Shown here one piece after another: positions 37,286-44,580 of a stretch of 50,015 bases of DNA. Under the pieces are notes generated by a model, which searched no databases, was not told the DNA's origin, and saw only the letters and a list, made by a program, of their open reading frames with translations. Numbering within the stretch: the first letter of the stretch is position 1; each line of letters starts with the position of its first letter. The stretch covers positions 1-50,015 of the forward strand of contig WFNF01000021.1 in assembly GCA_015488775.1 (NCBI GenBank), written 5' to 3'. Source of the DNA: Helicobacteraceae bacterium (lineage in GTDB: Bacteria; Campylobacterota; Campylobacteria; Campylobacterales; Sulfurimonadaceae). A program made the translations under genes and the position numbers.

Positions 37286-37305
37286 GAAATATGCTCAATC
37301 TTCTC

Positions 37306-37860
37306 TTATATCTTATAAATCATTCTCATACTGCCATCTTCAGATTCTTCTACGTTAGTATCTAATAATGCAAATCCATTCTCTGTATAAAAATTTAATA
37401 CCTTTTTGTGATTGATGGCATCCACTAATATATATCGTCCTGCAACTAAATCATGTGCCATTTCAATTTTTGAAAAAGCATCATCTAATAATAAAGTACC
37501 AAGTTTATATTCTGCATAGTTATCAGATATTCCAAGCTGTCCTATTAAAAAACTATGAATACAGACTCTACTATTTGAAATACCATCTATTTTTTTTATA
37601 CTTGTTTTAGACATTCCATTAGTGCTGAGTGATTTCATAGATATTGTAAAATATCCAACAACTTCATTTTTATAATGATTTACAAGTACAAAAGTTCTTG
37701 CTATTTGTCTAACTTCAAAGTCAATAGCAGTATTATGAATGAAGTTCGTTAAATCTGAATTTATTTTACAGTTGAATGTATGAAGGAGAGAAGGTTCAAC
37801 TTCTCCAAGTGGGAGTAGTTTAAAATTTGCATACAGTGTTTCTTTTTGTATATCTGTCAT
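37306..37860 (-). CDS. GNAT acetyltransferase, possibly toxin-like
   Basis: 184 residues. GNAT fold marks: strand VVGYFTISMK, the acyl-CoA region IGQLGISDNYAEYKLGTLLL, where the usual pyrophosphate loop R/Q-x-x-G-x-G/A is only partly kept (EYKLGTLL), and the C-terminal ADAINHKKVLNFYTENGF-like segment (seen as VDAINHKKVLNFYTENGF). This layout resembles TacT/AtaT-type tRNA-acetylating toxins. Those are paired with a DUF1778 antitoxin, which is not what precedes it here. The gene directly follows a 52-residue basic ORF with no gap. Toxin function is a guess; a plain protein or small-molecule acetyltransferase is equally possible. Confidence 0.7.
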   Translation of the reverse strand: MTDIQKETLYANFKLLPLGEVEPSLLHTFNCKINSDLTNFIHNTAIDFEVRQIARTFVLVNHYKNEVVGYFTISMKSLSTNGMSKTSIKKIDGISNSRVCIHSFLIGQLGISDNYAEYKLGTLLLDDAFSKIEMAHDLVAGRYILVDAINHKKVLNFYTENGFALLDTNVEESEDGSMRMIYKI

Positions 37861-38019
37861 TTATGCAGATGCACGAAGTTTATTGAGTCTATCTCTTCTC
37901 TCTTTACGAGCAGTATCTTGTTTTTTTCGTGTTAAAGAGTTTGCATTTTTCTCAGCCACTGCAAAACCTTTAACAGATGAATCCGATAATTTAATTATTT
38001 CAGTAAATGCTTTTGTCAT
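37861..38019 (-). CDS. Small basic protein, 52 residues, coupled to GNAT
   Basis: ATG at 38019, stop TAA at 37861-37863 directly before the GNAT ATG at 37860. An AGGA lies 10 nt upstream. It begins MTKAFTEIIKLSDSS and ends in a strongly basic helix (RKKQDTARKERRDRLNKLR) with no signal or membrane segment. No family is recognised; it is not a DUF1778 ribbon-helix-helix as far as can be read. The zero-gap linkage suggests it works with the acetyltransferase, for example as a partner, a substrate or a DNA-binding regulator. Confidence 0.55.
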   Translation of the reverse strand: MTKAFTEIIKLSDSSVKGFAVAEKNANSLTRKKQDTARKERRDRLNKLRASA

Positions 38020-38157
38020 GATTATCTTATCCTCTTTTTATTATATGTAATTATAGCATATTTTATAAACTGCTTTTACTTAATGAAAAATATGCTAGGT
38101 ATATTCTGAGAAAAGATATTGAAAGAGCTAGTTTTCTAAAAACAGATGGGCATAATT

Positions 38158-39948
38158 TTACAAAAACTCTTTTTTATACCAAACACTAAAAACATATAAA
38201 GCCCAAAAGTGTTGCTTAAAGCGACCTTTTGAGGCTTGTGATATAAGACTTACTAGATACTCCTCATTAAAAAGTTTACTTTTTCTATTTACATCCAAAA
38301 CAATATTTATATTATGATCTTGTATCCATTCATTAAAAGGTGTTGAAAAACCTCTCTTTTTCTGATCAATTATCTTTTTATCTAAGTATCTACTAGCTAC
38401 TTTTTTTAGAAGATCTTTTGTGTTGTTGTTTTGGTACTTTAGTTTAGGATCAATGCTAAAAACTGTATCAACAAGTTTATGATCAAGAAATGGGGATCTT
38501 GCTTCTATGGAGTGTGCCATACTTACTCTATCAAGCTTAGTTAAAAAGTGCTCAGCTTGAAAATGGTACAAATCTAAGTATGAATACCAAGAACTCATAT
38601 CTTTATGCTCAGAGCCCTTAAAATGATCAAAAAATAGGTTTAGATATTTTAACGAATAGTTGTCTTTTATATTTTTCTTAAAAAGTTTGTTTTGTTGTAT
38701 ATCTGTAAATTTTTCACCACTTGATCTAAAAAGTAAACTTTTTTCAAAAACTCTTTTGTACCATTCCCATTCTCTGTTTTCATTATAGTTTGACTTGAAG
38801 TATTTTTCTGCCCACATAGGCTTTTTTAGTGATGATAGTTTTTCTAAGTCAAGATACTCAAAATAATGTCTATAACCTAAAAAAAGCTCATCACTGCCTT
38901 CACCTGAGTAAACTATGTCTATATTGTCATTTTTTATATGTTTCATCAGTATATATAAAAATGATGAAGCAGGGTCGTTTATAGGCTCATCCATATAAAA
39001 AAATGTATCTTCTAAAGATTCTATAAAATCATCTCTACTTGCCACAATTTGTGTATGCTCACTTCCTAAAAGGTTTGAGCTATACAAAGCCATATCTAGC
39101 TCATTATATTTGTTGTACTGATCAAAACCAAAAGAGTATGTTTGTACTTTTTGTTTTTTAGATGCTATAGATGTTATAAGTGAACTATCTAGCCCACCAG
39201 AGAGTAAAAAACTTGAATTTACATCAAAATTTAACCTTTTATGAACTGAATTTACAAGTTCATTTTCTATATTTTCTATGGCATCTTTTTCACTAAAAAT
39301 AGATATTTTGTTTGTTAAAGGTGAGTAGTACCTTTTTATTTTAAGTGATCTGTTCTCAAATACAAGGTAATGTGAGGCTGGAAGTTTATAAACATCTTTA
39401 TAAAATGTTTGATCAAAACTTGGAGCTAAAAAAGCTAGATAAGAGTGCAGGGCATCCACATTTAACTCTTTATGTTTAAGGTGTGGCTTTATAGCTTTAA
39501 GCTCAGAAGCAAAGATAAAACTATCTTGATTAGTATAATAAATAGGTTTTTTTCCAAATCTATCTCTAAAAATTAAAAGTTTAGCACCATCAAAAACAGC
39601 TATAACAAACATACCCTCAAGTTTGCTTACAAAATCAACTCCCCACTTAAGGTAAGATGCCATAATAACCTCAGTATCACTAGAGGTCTTAAAATCAAAA
39701 TCCAACTCTTTTTTTAACTCTTTAAAGTTATATATCTCACCATTAAAATTTAATAATATATCTTTAAATACAAAGGGTTGATTAGAGCGTTTCTCTTGAT
39801 CAACAATACTTAATCTATTGTGTGCAAAAAAGAGTTGCTCTTTTTCAATAATACCACAATGATTAGGCCCTCTATGACTCATAAGTTCTATAGATTTTCT
39901 AGCAAGAGATGGTGAATAATCACCTAATATTCCAAATACTGCACACAT
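38158..39948 (-). CDS. asnB: Asparagine synthase (glutamine-hydrolysing)
   Basis: 596 residues. N-terminal glutaminase domain with the catalytic Cys2 (MCAVFGILG), SHRGPNHCG and FNGEIYNFKEL; C-terminal ATP-pyrophosphatase synthetase domain with the PP-loop LLSGGLDSSLI, YSGEGSDELFLGY and the end RRGFSTPFNEW. It makes asparagine from aspartate with glutamine as amide donor, or modifies a sugar or peptide if it belongs to a secondary paralogue group. It reads away from the cas genes; the 175-nt gap to cas1 must hold both promoters. Confidence 0.93.
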   Translation of the reverse strand: MCAVFGILGDYSPSLARKSIELMSHRGPNHCGIIEKEQLFFAHNRLSIVDQEKRSNQPFVFKDILLNFNGEIYNFKELKKELDFDFKTSSDTEVIMASYLKWGVDFVSKLEGMFVIAVFDGAKLLIFRDRFGKKPIYYTNQDSFIFASELKAIKPHLKHKELNVDALHSYLAFLAPSFDQTFYKDVYKLPASHYLVFENRSLKIKRYYSPLTNKISIFSEKDAIENIENELVNSVHKRLNFDVNSSFLLSGGLDSSLITSIASKKQKVQTYSFGFDQYNKYNELDMALYSSNLLGSEHTQIVASRDDFIESLEDTFFYMDEPINDPASSFLYILMKHIKNDNIDIVYSGEGSDELFLGYRHYFEYLDLEKLSSLKKPMWAEKYFKSNYNENREWEWYKRVFEKSLLFRSSGEKFTDIQQNKLFKKNIKDNYSLKYLNLFFDHFKGSEHKDMSSWYSYLDLYHFQAEHFLTKLDRVSMAHSIEARSPFLDHKLVDTVFSIDPKLKYQNNNTKDLLKKVASRYLDKKIIDQKKRGFSTPFNEWIQDHNINIVLDVNRKSKLFNEEYLVSLISQASKGRFKQHFWALYVFSVWYKKEFL

Positions 39949-40123
39949 TGTGGAATTATAGCAGATTATGATTTGGTGTAAAAATTATAATCCAAAATAT
40001 ATGTTACAAAAAGTTTCAATTTATCAAATTATGTATATTATTTTTTAAATTCTTATATTATGTTTATAAAATAGTATTAATATATTTTAATTATGTTATC
40101 GTGTAAAAGATTGAGGAGATGCA

Positions 40124-41074
40124 TTGCAACAACTTACAGATTTAAAAGCAATTTTACACTCTAAGCGTGCTAATATCTATTATTTAGAGTATTGTCGTGT
40201 GATGCAAAAAGATGGACGAGTCCTTTACTTGAGCGAAGCTAAAAAAGAGTACCAATACTGGAACATACCTATAGCAAATACTACTTGTTTGCTTTTGGGC
40301 ACTGGCACATCCATTACTCAAGCTGCTATGAGAATGTTAGCAAGTGCTGGTGTTCTTGTAGGTTTTAGTGGAAGTGGTAGCACACCGCTAATCTCGGGTA
40401 CTCAGATAGAGTGGTTAACCCCACAAAGTGAATATAGACCAACAGAGTATATTCAAGGTTGGATGAGCTTTTGGTTTGATGATATGAAAAGACTTGAGGT
40501 TGCAAAACGCTTTCAAGTTACTCGAATAAATTTTATAAAAAAAGTTTACTCTAAAGATAGAGAACTAAAACTTGCAGGTTTTAACCTTGAAGATATAGAA
40601 CCGATGTTAGATAAAAGTATTGACTCTATATATAAAGCTCCTAGCGTTGGTAAACTTTTACAACTAGAAGCTGAACTTACCAAAAAACTTTACAAATACG
40701 CAGCAAAAACAACAAACCAAATAGGCTTTACAAGAGAGCATAATGCAGCTGATGATGCTAACGCTTTTCTAAATCATGGAAACTATCTTGCTTATGGTCT
40801 TGCCGCATCTACTTTGTGGGTGCTTGGCATACCTCATGGTTTTGCTGTAATACATGGAAAAACAAGAAGAGGTGCTTTAGTGTTTGACATAGCAGATCTG
40901 ATCAAAGATGCTCTTGTGTTACCTTGGGCTTTTGTGTGTGCATCTGAAAATATGGATGAAAAAGGTTTTAGGTCTCAATGTTTACAAAATTTTGTAGATT
41001 ACAAAGCACTTGATTTTATGTTTAATGAAGTAAAAGATGTAGCACTTTTTTACAAGCAGGAGCATAAAGTATGA
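40124..41074 (+). CDS. cas1: CRISPR-associated endonuclease Cas1, type I-F
   Basis: 316 residues, type I-F Cas1: LKAILHSKRANIYYLEYCRV, WNIPIANTTCLLLGTGTSIT and the metal-binding half with NHGNYLAYGLAASTLWVLGI and HGFAVIHGKTRRGALVFDIA (His and Asp ligands). It integrates new spacers with the Cas2 part of Cas2-3. The start is TTG, placed 5 nt after GAGGAG (40113-40118); an ATG at 40119 is in another frame and stops after eight codons. Ends in a 4-nt overlap with cas2-3. Confidence 0.97.
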   Translation: MQQLTDLKAILHSKRANIYYLEYCRVMQKDGRVLYLSEAKKEYQYWNIPIANTTCLLLGTGTSITQAAMRMLASAGVLVGFSGSGSTPLISGTQIEWLTPQSEYRPTEYIQGWMSFWFDDMKRLEVAKRFQVTRINFIKKVYSKDRELKLAGFNLEDIEPMLDKSIDSIYKAPSVGKLLQLEAELTKKLYKYAAKTTNQIGFTREHNAADDANAFLNHGNYLAYGLAASTLWVLGIPHGFAVIHGKTRRGALVFDIADLIKDALVLPWAFVCASENMDEKGFRSQCLQNFVDYKALDFMFNEVKDVALFYKQEHKV

Positions 41075-44000
41075 TGGTTACTTTTGTCTCACAATGTGAG
41101 AAAAATGCTTTAAAAAAAACAAGAAGAGTATTAGATGCTTTTGCAAACCGCATAGGTGACAACACTTGGCAAACAATTATTACTCAAGAGGGTTTAGATG
41201 CGGTAAAAAAACTGTTAAGAAAAACAGCATCAAAAAGTACAGCAGTCTCATGTCATTGGATAAGAACAAGAGCAAGAAGCGAGTTTATCTGGGTGGTTGG
41301 AAATAGAGATAAATTTAGTAGTGAGGGGTATGTGGCGGTGAATAGTACAAAGAAAAATTTATTAAAAGATTATAGTGAGAGTGATTGGAAATATCTACCT
41401 TTAATAAAATCGTTAGTAGCAGTTAGTGCATTATTTCATGACTGGGGTAAATCTAATGATTTTTTTCAAGATAAATTAACTAACAAAAAAATAACAAGTG
41501 ACCCAATCAGGCATGAATGGCTTTCATGTTTACTTTTGTATAGTTTTATAAAAGTATGTGAAAAAAAATCTAAACATTGGTTAGACTGCTTAATTGATAT
41601 TGACATTGATGAAAAAGATATAATAAAAAACGTAGATTTAGATGTAAAAAACCCATTTAGAGATTTATCAGAACTAGAACAAGTTATTTTTTGGTTGATA
41701 CTCTCTCATCATAAGCTACCTGCTGAATTTAAGACTAAAAAATTGTTAAATGATTTACAAGGTGTAGAAGCTAAAAGTATTAATGATGTAGTGAAATATA
41801 TAACTAAAAGTTGGGGATATGAAAACAAAAATAATGACAATAATAGGGATTTAGTTAAGTGCTTTACTTTTTCAAAGGGCTTACTTAGTAATTCTAATAG
41901 ATGGACAAAAGAGATTAAAAAGTGGTCATATAAATTAAAAAATGAATCTAAAGAGTTTGAAACAGTTCTTAACGACGGAAGTATACGAGTTATTTTACAT
42001 TATGCAAGACTTTCATTAATGTTAGGAGATTATGACTATTCATCGAAAGAAGCTGATTTGTCATGGGAAAATGCAACAGGACTATTTGCTAATACAGATT
42101 TTAAAACTAAAAAACTAAAACAAAGTTTAGATGAACATATTGTAGGTGTTGCAAAATCTGCTTTAAAAATTGCACATAGCTTAGTAAAACTTGAGCATGA
42201 AATGCCAATGGTTCATGATGTTAAAGGATTAAAAAAGTTAAGTCCAAAAAACTTTTCATGGCAAGATAAGGCAGTACAAAAATTAAAAAAACATTATAAA
42301 GCCAAAAGTGGTTTTTTTGCAGTTAACATGGCAAGTACAGGTTGTGGGAAAACATTTGCAAATGCAAAAATAATGCAGGCTACTTCTTCTGATAAAAAAT
42401 CATTGCGCTATGTTTTAGCTTTAGGATTACGAACATTAACTTTGCAAACGGGTGATGAGTATAGAAATAATATAGGATTAAACAATAGTGAGCTAGCTGT
42501 ACTTATTGGTTCAAAAGCAATATCTATATTACACAATACAAAAGATGTAGATATTGAAGAAAATATTTTTAGCCATACTGGTTCAGAATCTAGTGAATCC
42601 CTTTTTGATGAAGATATTGATTTTGAAGGAGATTTTTCTGAAAAAGGTTTAGATACAGTTTTAAAAAATAAGAAAGATAGACAATTTTTATATGCTCCAG
42701 TTTTAGCTTGTACAATAGATCATTTGATGGGTTCTGTAGAAACTAAACGAGGAGGTAAATATATTTTGCCTTCATTGCGACTTAGTTCATCAGACTTGGT
42801 TATTGATGAGATTGATGATTTTAGTGGTTCTGATAGTATTGCTATTGGAAGATTAATTTATTTAGCAGGACTTCTTGGTAGGAAAGTTATGATCTCTTCT
42901 GCTACTATACCACCTGATTTGGCTGAAGGATATTTTAATGTTTATAAAAAAGGATGGAACCTTTTTTCAAAAACAAGAGAGGTTAATAATAATATTTATA
43001 CTTCAATAATTGATGAATTTACAACTACAGTGGAAAATTTTGATAGTAATTGTGATATTGAATTGTATAAAAATTTTCATAAAGTATTTGTAGAAAAGCG
43101 TGTTAATTCACTAGCAAAGCAAGATGTAAAAAGAAAGGCAGATATCTTTGAATGTAAAACTAATATGGATGATTGTGAGTTTGAAGAAGACGACATAAAA
43201 ACCAATAGTTATTTTGAACATATTAAAGAAGCAGTTTTACAAAAACATAGTGATCACTATAGTGTAGATAATAAAAGCACAAAAAAAGTATCTTTTGGTG
43301 TGGTTAGAGTTGCTAACATTGAACCATGTATCTCATTGAGTATATATCTGCAGAATGTTGAGCTAGATGAAGATACTGAATTTAGAGTTATGAGTTATCA
43401 TTCACGACAAATATTATTACTCAGACATATTCAAGAAGAACATTTAGATGCTGTACTAAAAAGAAAAGAGAAAGATGGTGAAGAAATCAATGCTTTTAAA
43501 AATAATATTATTCGTAGCCATTTAGATAATACAAAAGCTAAAAATATTATTTTTATTTTGGTCGCCACTCCAGTTGAAGAGGTTGGACGAGATCATGATT
43601 TTGATTGGGCAGTGATAGAACCTTCTTCATATAGATCCTTAATTCAACTAGCAGGTCGTGTTCGACGTCATAGAGAAGGAAATATTGAAAAACCAAATAT
43701 ATCTGTTATGCAGTATAACTATAAAGCATTTAAAGCCTGTGATGAAGATGGAAAATATTTTATAAAGCCAGGCTATGAAGAGATGTTACAGCTTAATACT
43801 CACGATTTAAAAGAGTTACTAGATGAAGAAAAATTATTAAACTCACTTGATGCTACATTAAGAATTCAAAAGCCCCAATCTTTAGATGAATATAACTCTT
43901 TAAGTGATTTGGAACATTACGTTATACAAGAAGATTTAACTACATATTCTCAAGTTGGTGCAGATAGCATGCAAGGATTTATAAATGAAGCTTGGTACTT

Positions 44001-44343
44001 AAGTGCACATCCTCAAATATTTCATAAATTTAGAGATTCACCTGAAAGTACACAAATATTTTTTCTTTATGATGACAAATCTGATGAAATTTATATTGGA
44101 GAAAAAGATGATTGTGGCGAATTTATAAATAGAGAGGGTATATATGAAATTGAAATATACTGTGATGAAAATATAACATCATTGTGGTTGCCAAGAGATT
44201 ATAAGTCGGCACTAAAAGTTTACTCCAATTTACATAGTAAAAGTATAGTAGATGTTTCTAAACTCTTTGGTGAATTGAATTTTATGTATCAAGATGGCGC
44301 TGAATATCGATACAGTGATCAAACTGGATTGGTAAAAATATAA
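41071..44343 (+). CDS. cas3: Cas2-Cas3 fusion nuclease/helicase, type I-F
   Basis: 1090 residues. Cas2-like N-terminus (about 1-95), HD nuclease domain with HD at 123-124 (LFHDWGKSNDFFQDKL), then a superfamily 2 helicase: Walker A ASTGCGKTF near residue 425, DExD-type LVIDEIDDF near 576, SAT motif as MISSATIP, and motif VI LAGRVRRHR. It degrades DNA marked by the Csy complex and, through the Cas2 part, joins Cas1 in spacer uptake. No truncation: all catalytic motifs are present. Start overlaps the cas1 stop (ATGATG); the second ATG at 41074 is also possible. Confidence 0.96.
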   Translation: MMVTFVSQCEKNALKKTRRVLDAFANRIGDNTWQTIITQEGLDAVKKLLRKTASKSTAVSCHWIRTRARSEFIWVVGNRDKFSSEGYVAVNSTKKNLLKDYSESDWKYLPLIKSLVAVSALFHDWGKSNDFFQDKLTNKKITSDPIRHEWLSCLLLYSFIKVCEKKSKHWLDCLIDIDIDEKDIIKNVDLDVKNPFRDLSELEQVIFWLILSHHKLPAEFKTKKLLNDLQGVEAKSINDVVKYITKSWGYENKNNDNNRDLVKCFTFSKGLLSNSNRWTKEIKKWSYKLKNESKEFETVLNDGSIRVILHYARLSLMLGDYDYSSKEADLSWENATGLFANTDFKTKKLKQSLDEHIVGVAKSALKIAHSLVKLEHEMPMVHDVKGLKKLSPKNFSWQDKAVQKLKKHYKAKSGFFAVNMASTGCGKTFANAKIMQATSSDKKSLRYVLALGLRTLTLQTGDEYRNNIGLNNSELAVLIGSKAISILHNTKDVDIEENIFSHTGSESSESLFDEDIDFEGDFSEKGLDTVLKNKKDRQFLYAPVLACTIDHLMGSVETKRGGKYILPSLRLSSSDLVIDEIDDFSGSDSIAIGRLIYLAGLLGRKVMISSATIPPDLAEGYFNVYKKGWNLFSKTREVNNNIYTSIIDEFTTTVENFDSNCDIELYKNFHKVFVEKRVNSLAKQDVKRKADIFECKTNMDDCEFEEDDIKTNSYFEHIKEAVLQKHSDHYSVDNKSTKKVSFGVVRVANIEPCISLSIYLQNVELDEDTEFRVMSYHSRQILLLRHIQEEHLDAVLKRKEKDGEEINAFKNNIIRSHLDNTKAKNIIFILVATPVEEVGRDHDFDWAVIEPSSYRSLIQLAGRVRRHREGNIEKPNISVMQYNYKAFKACDEDGKYFIKPGYEEMLQLNTHDLKELLDEEKLLNSLDATLRIQKPQSLDEYNSLSDLEHYVIQEDLTTYSQVGADSMQGFINEAWYLSAHPQIFHKFRDSPESTQIFFLYDDKSDEIYIGEKDDCGEFINREGIYEIEIYCDENITSLWLPRDYKSALKVYSNLHSKSIVDVSKLFGELNFMYQDGAEYRYSDQTGLVKI

Positions 44344-44354
44344 ATGAATTTAGG

Positions 44355-44360
44355 TATTAT
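44355..44360 (+). promoter_or_regulatory. Possible weak -10 for the mini-array
   Basis: TATTAT, 14 nt before the first degenerate repeat, in a T-rich stretch after the cas2-3 stop. The nearest -35-like TTGGTA (44329-44334) is 20 nt away, too far. Read-through from cas2-3 is an equal alternative. Confidence 0.25.
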
Positions 44361-44373
44361 TTCATACGCACTT

Positions 44374-44401
44374 TATATATACCGTACAGGTAGCTTAGAA
44401 A
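44374..44401 (+). repeat. Degenerate CRISPR repeat 1 of the mini-array
   Basis: Positions 7-28 match the array repeat except C12 to T (TACCGTACAGGTAGCTTAGA continues to AAA); most of the first six bases are lost. The closing C6-G20 pair of the Cas6f stem becomes A-G, leaving a 4-bp stem, so cutting here may be slow. The 3' 8-nt handle (44394-44401) is perfect. Confidence 0.9.
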
Positions 44402-44421
44402 AATGTATTAAAGTGTATCAT

Positions 44422-44449
44422 ATTTACTACCGCACAGGTAGTTTAATAA
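44422..44449 (+). repeat. Degenerate CRISPR repeat 2 of the mini-array
   Basis: The stem-loop CTACCGCACAGGTAG (44427-44441) is identical to the array repeat. The 3' part reads TTTAATAA instead of CTTAGAAA, and the first bases also differ. The part needed for the 3' end of a crRNA is kept and the part that would be the handle of a next crRNA is worn. Confidence 0.9.
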
Positions 44450-44454
44450 TTTAC

Positions 44455-44483
44455 TTGACTTTAAAATAATAAAAGAGTATTAT
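44455..44483 (+). promoter_or_regulatory. Predicted sigma70 promoter of the csy operon
   Basis: TTGACT at 44455-44460 and TATTAT at 44478-44483 are separated by 17 nt, the best spacing. Each box is one base from consensus. The predicted start point is near 44490, about 90 nt before the csy1 ATG. The -35 box begins 5 nt after the second degenerate repeat. Confidence 0.75.
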
Positions 44484-44488
44484 TTTAT

Positions 44489-44510
44489 CCAATGTATTAA
44501 AATGTTTAAT
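44489..44510 (+). promoter_or_regulatory. PAM and protospacer-like target of the mini-array guide
   Basis: CC at 44489-44490 is the I-F PAM on the correct, 5', side. Bases 44491-44510 match the 20-nt pseudo-spacer except at positions 12, 16 and 18. Positions 12 and 18 belong to the every-sixth bases not paired in Cascade-type complexes. The next three bases (ATT) also match the sequence after the guide. The site covers the predicted transcription start, so bound complex would block polymerase. Confidence 0.75.
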
Positions 44511-44532
44511 ATTGCACAAATAGCTTAATTAA
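44511..44532 (+). repeat. Worn third repeat copy after the target
   Basis: ATTGCACAAATAGCTTAATT aligns with the GCACA-GG-TAGCTTA portion of the array repeat, with GG changed to AA and the left stem arm missing. Together with 44491-44510 it looks like a second, decayed copy of the pseudo-spacer plus repeat unit. Confidence 0.55.
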
Positions 44533-44580
44533 ATACACGTAAGTTGAGATACTTATCAAAAAAGTAACAAGGAGGATTTT

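Larger units (their letters stand above)
44374..44449 (+). ncRNA. Candidate Cas-regulating guide RNA (CreR-like mini-array)
   Basis: Two degenerate copies of the I-F repeat (44374-44401 and 44422-44449) enclose a 20-nt pseudo-spacer (44402-44421), against 32 nt in the true array. Cut like an ordinary crRNA it would carry the intact 8-nt 5' handle CTTAGAAA from the first copy, the 20-nt guide and the intact hairpin CTACCGCACAGGTAG from the second copy. The guide matches a site in the csy promoter (44491-44510) at 17 of 20 positions with 11 seed bases exact. It could be made by read-through from cas1-cas2-3 or from a weak TATTAT at 44355-44360. The architecture is that of known CreR RNAs; function here is inferred. 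Confidence 0.75.

Noticed and set aside
39949-40123. Guide target in the cas1 promoter region
   Set aside because: The only CC here, at AATCCAAAATATATG, matches the guide poorly in the seed (two mismatches in the first four bases).
40119-40145. ATG start for cas1 at 40119
   Set aside because: It is in a different frame and stops after eight codons. The TTG at 40124 with GAGGAG 5 nt before it opens the cas1 frame.
44374-44449. A second ordinary CRISPR array between cas2-3 and csy1
   Set aside because: Only two copies, both degenerate, spacer 20 nt instead of 32, and no leader. It does not fit a working adaptive array.
44402-44580. A CreT-type small toxin gene beside the mini-array
   Set aside because: Between the two degenerate repeats there are only 20 nt, and the region after them is taken by promoter, target and csy1 leader. 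No ribosome site with a short ORF is seen.
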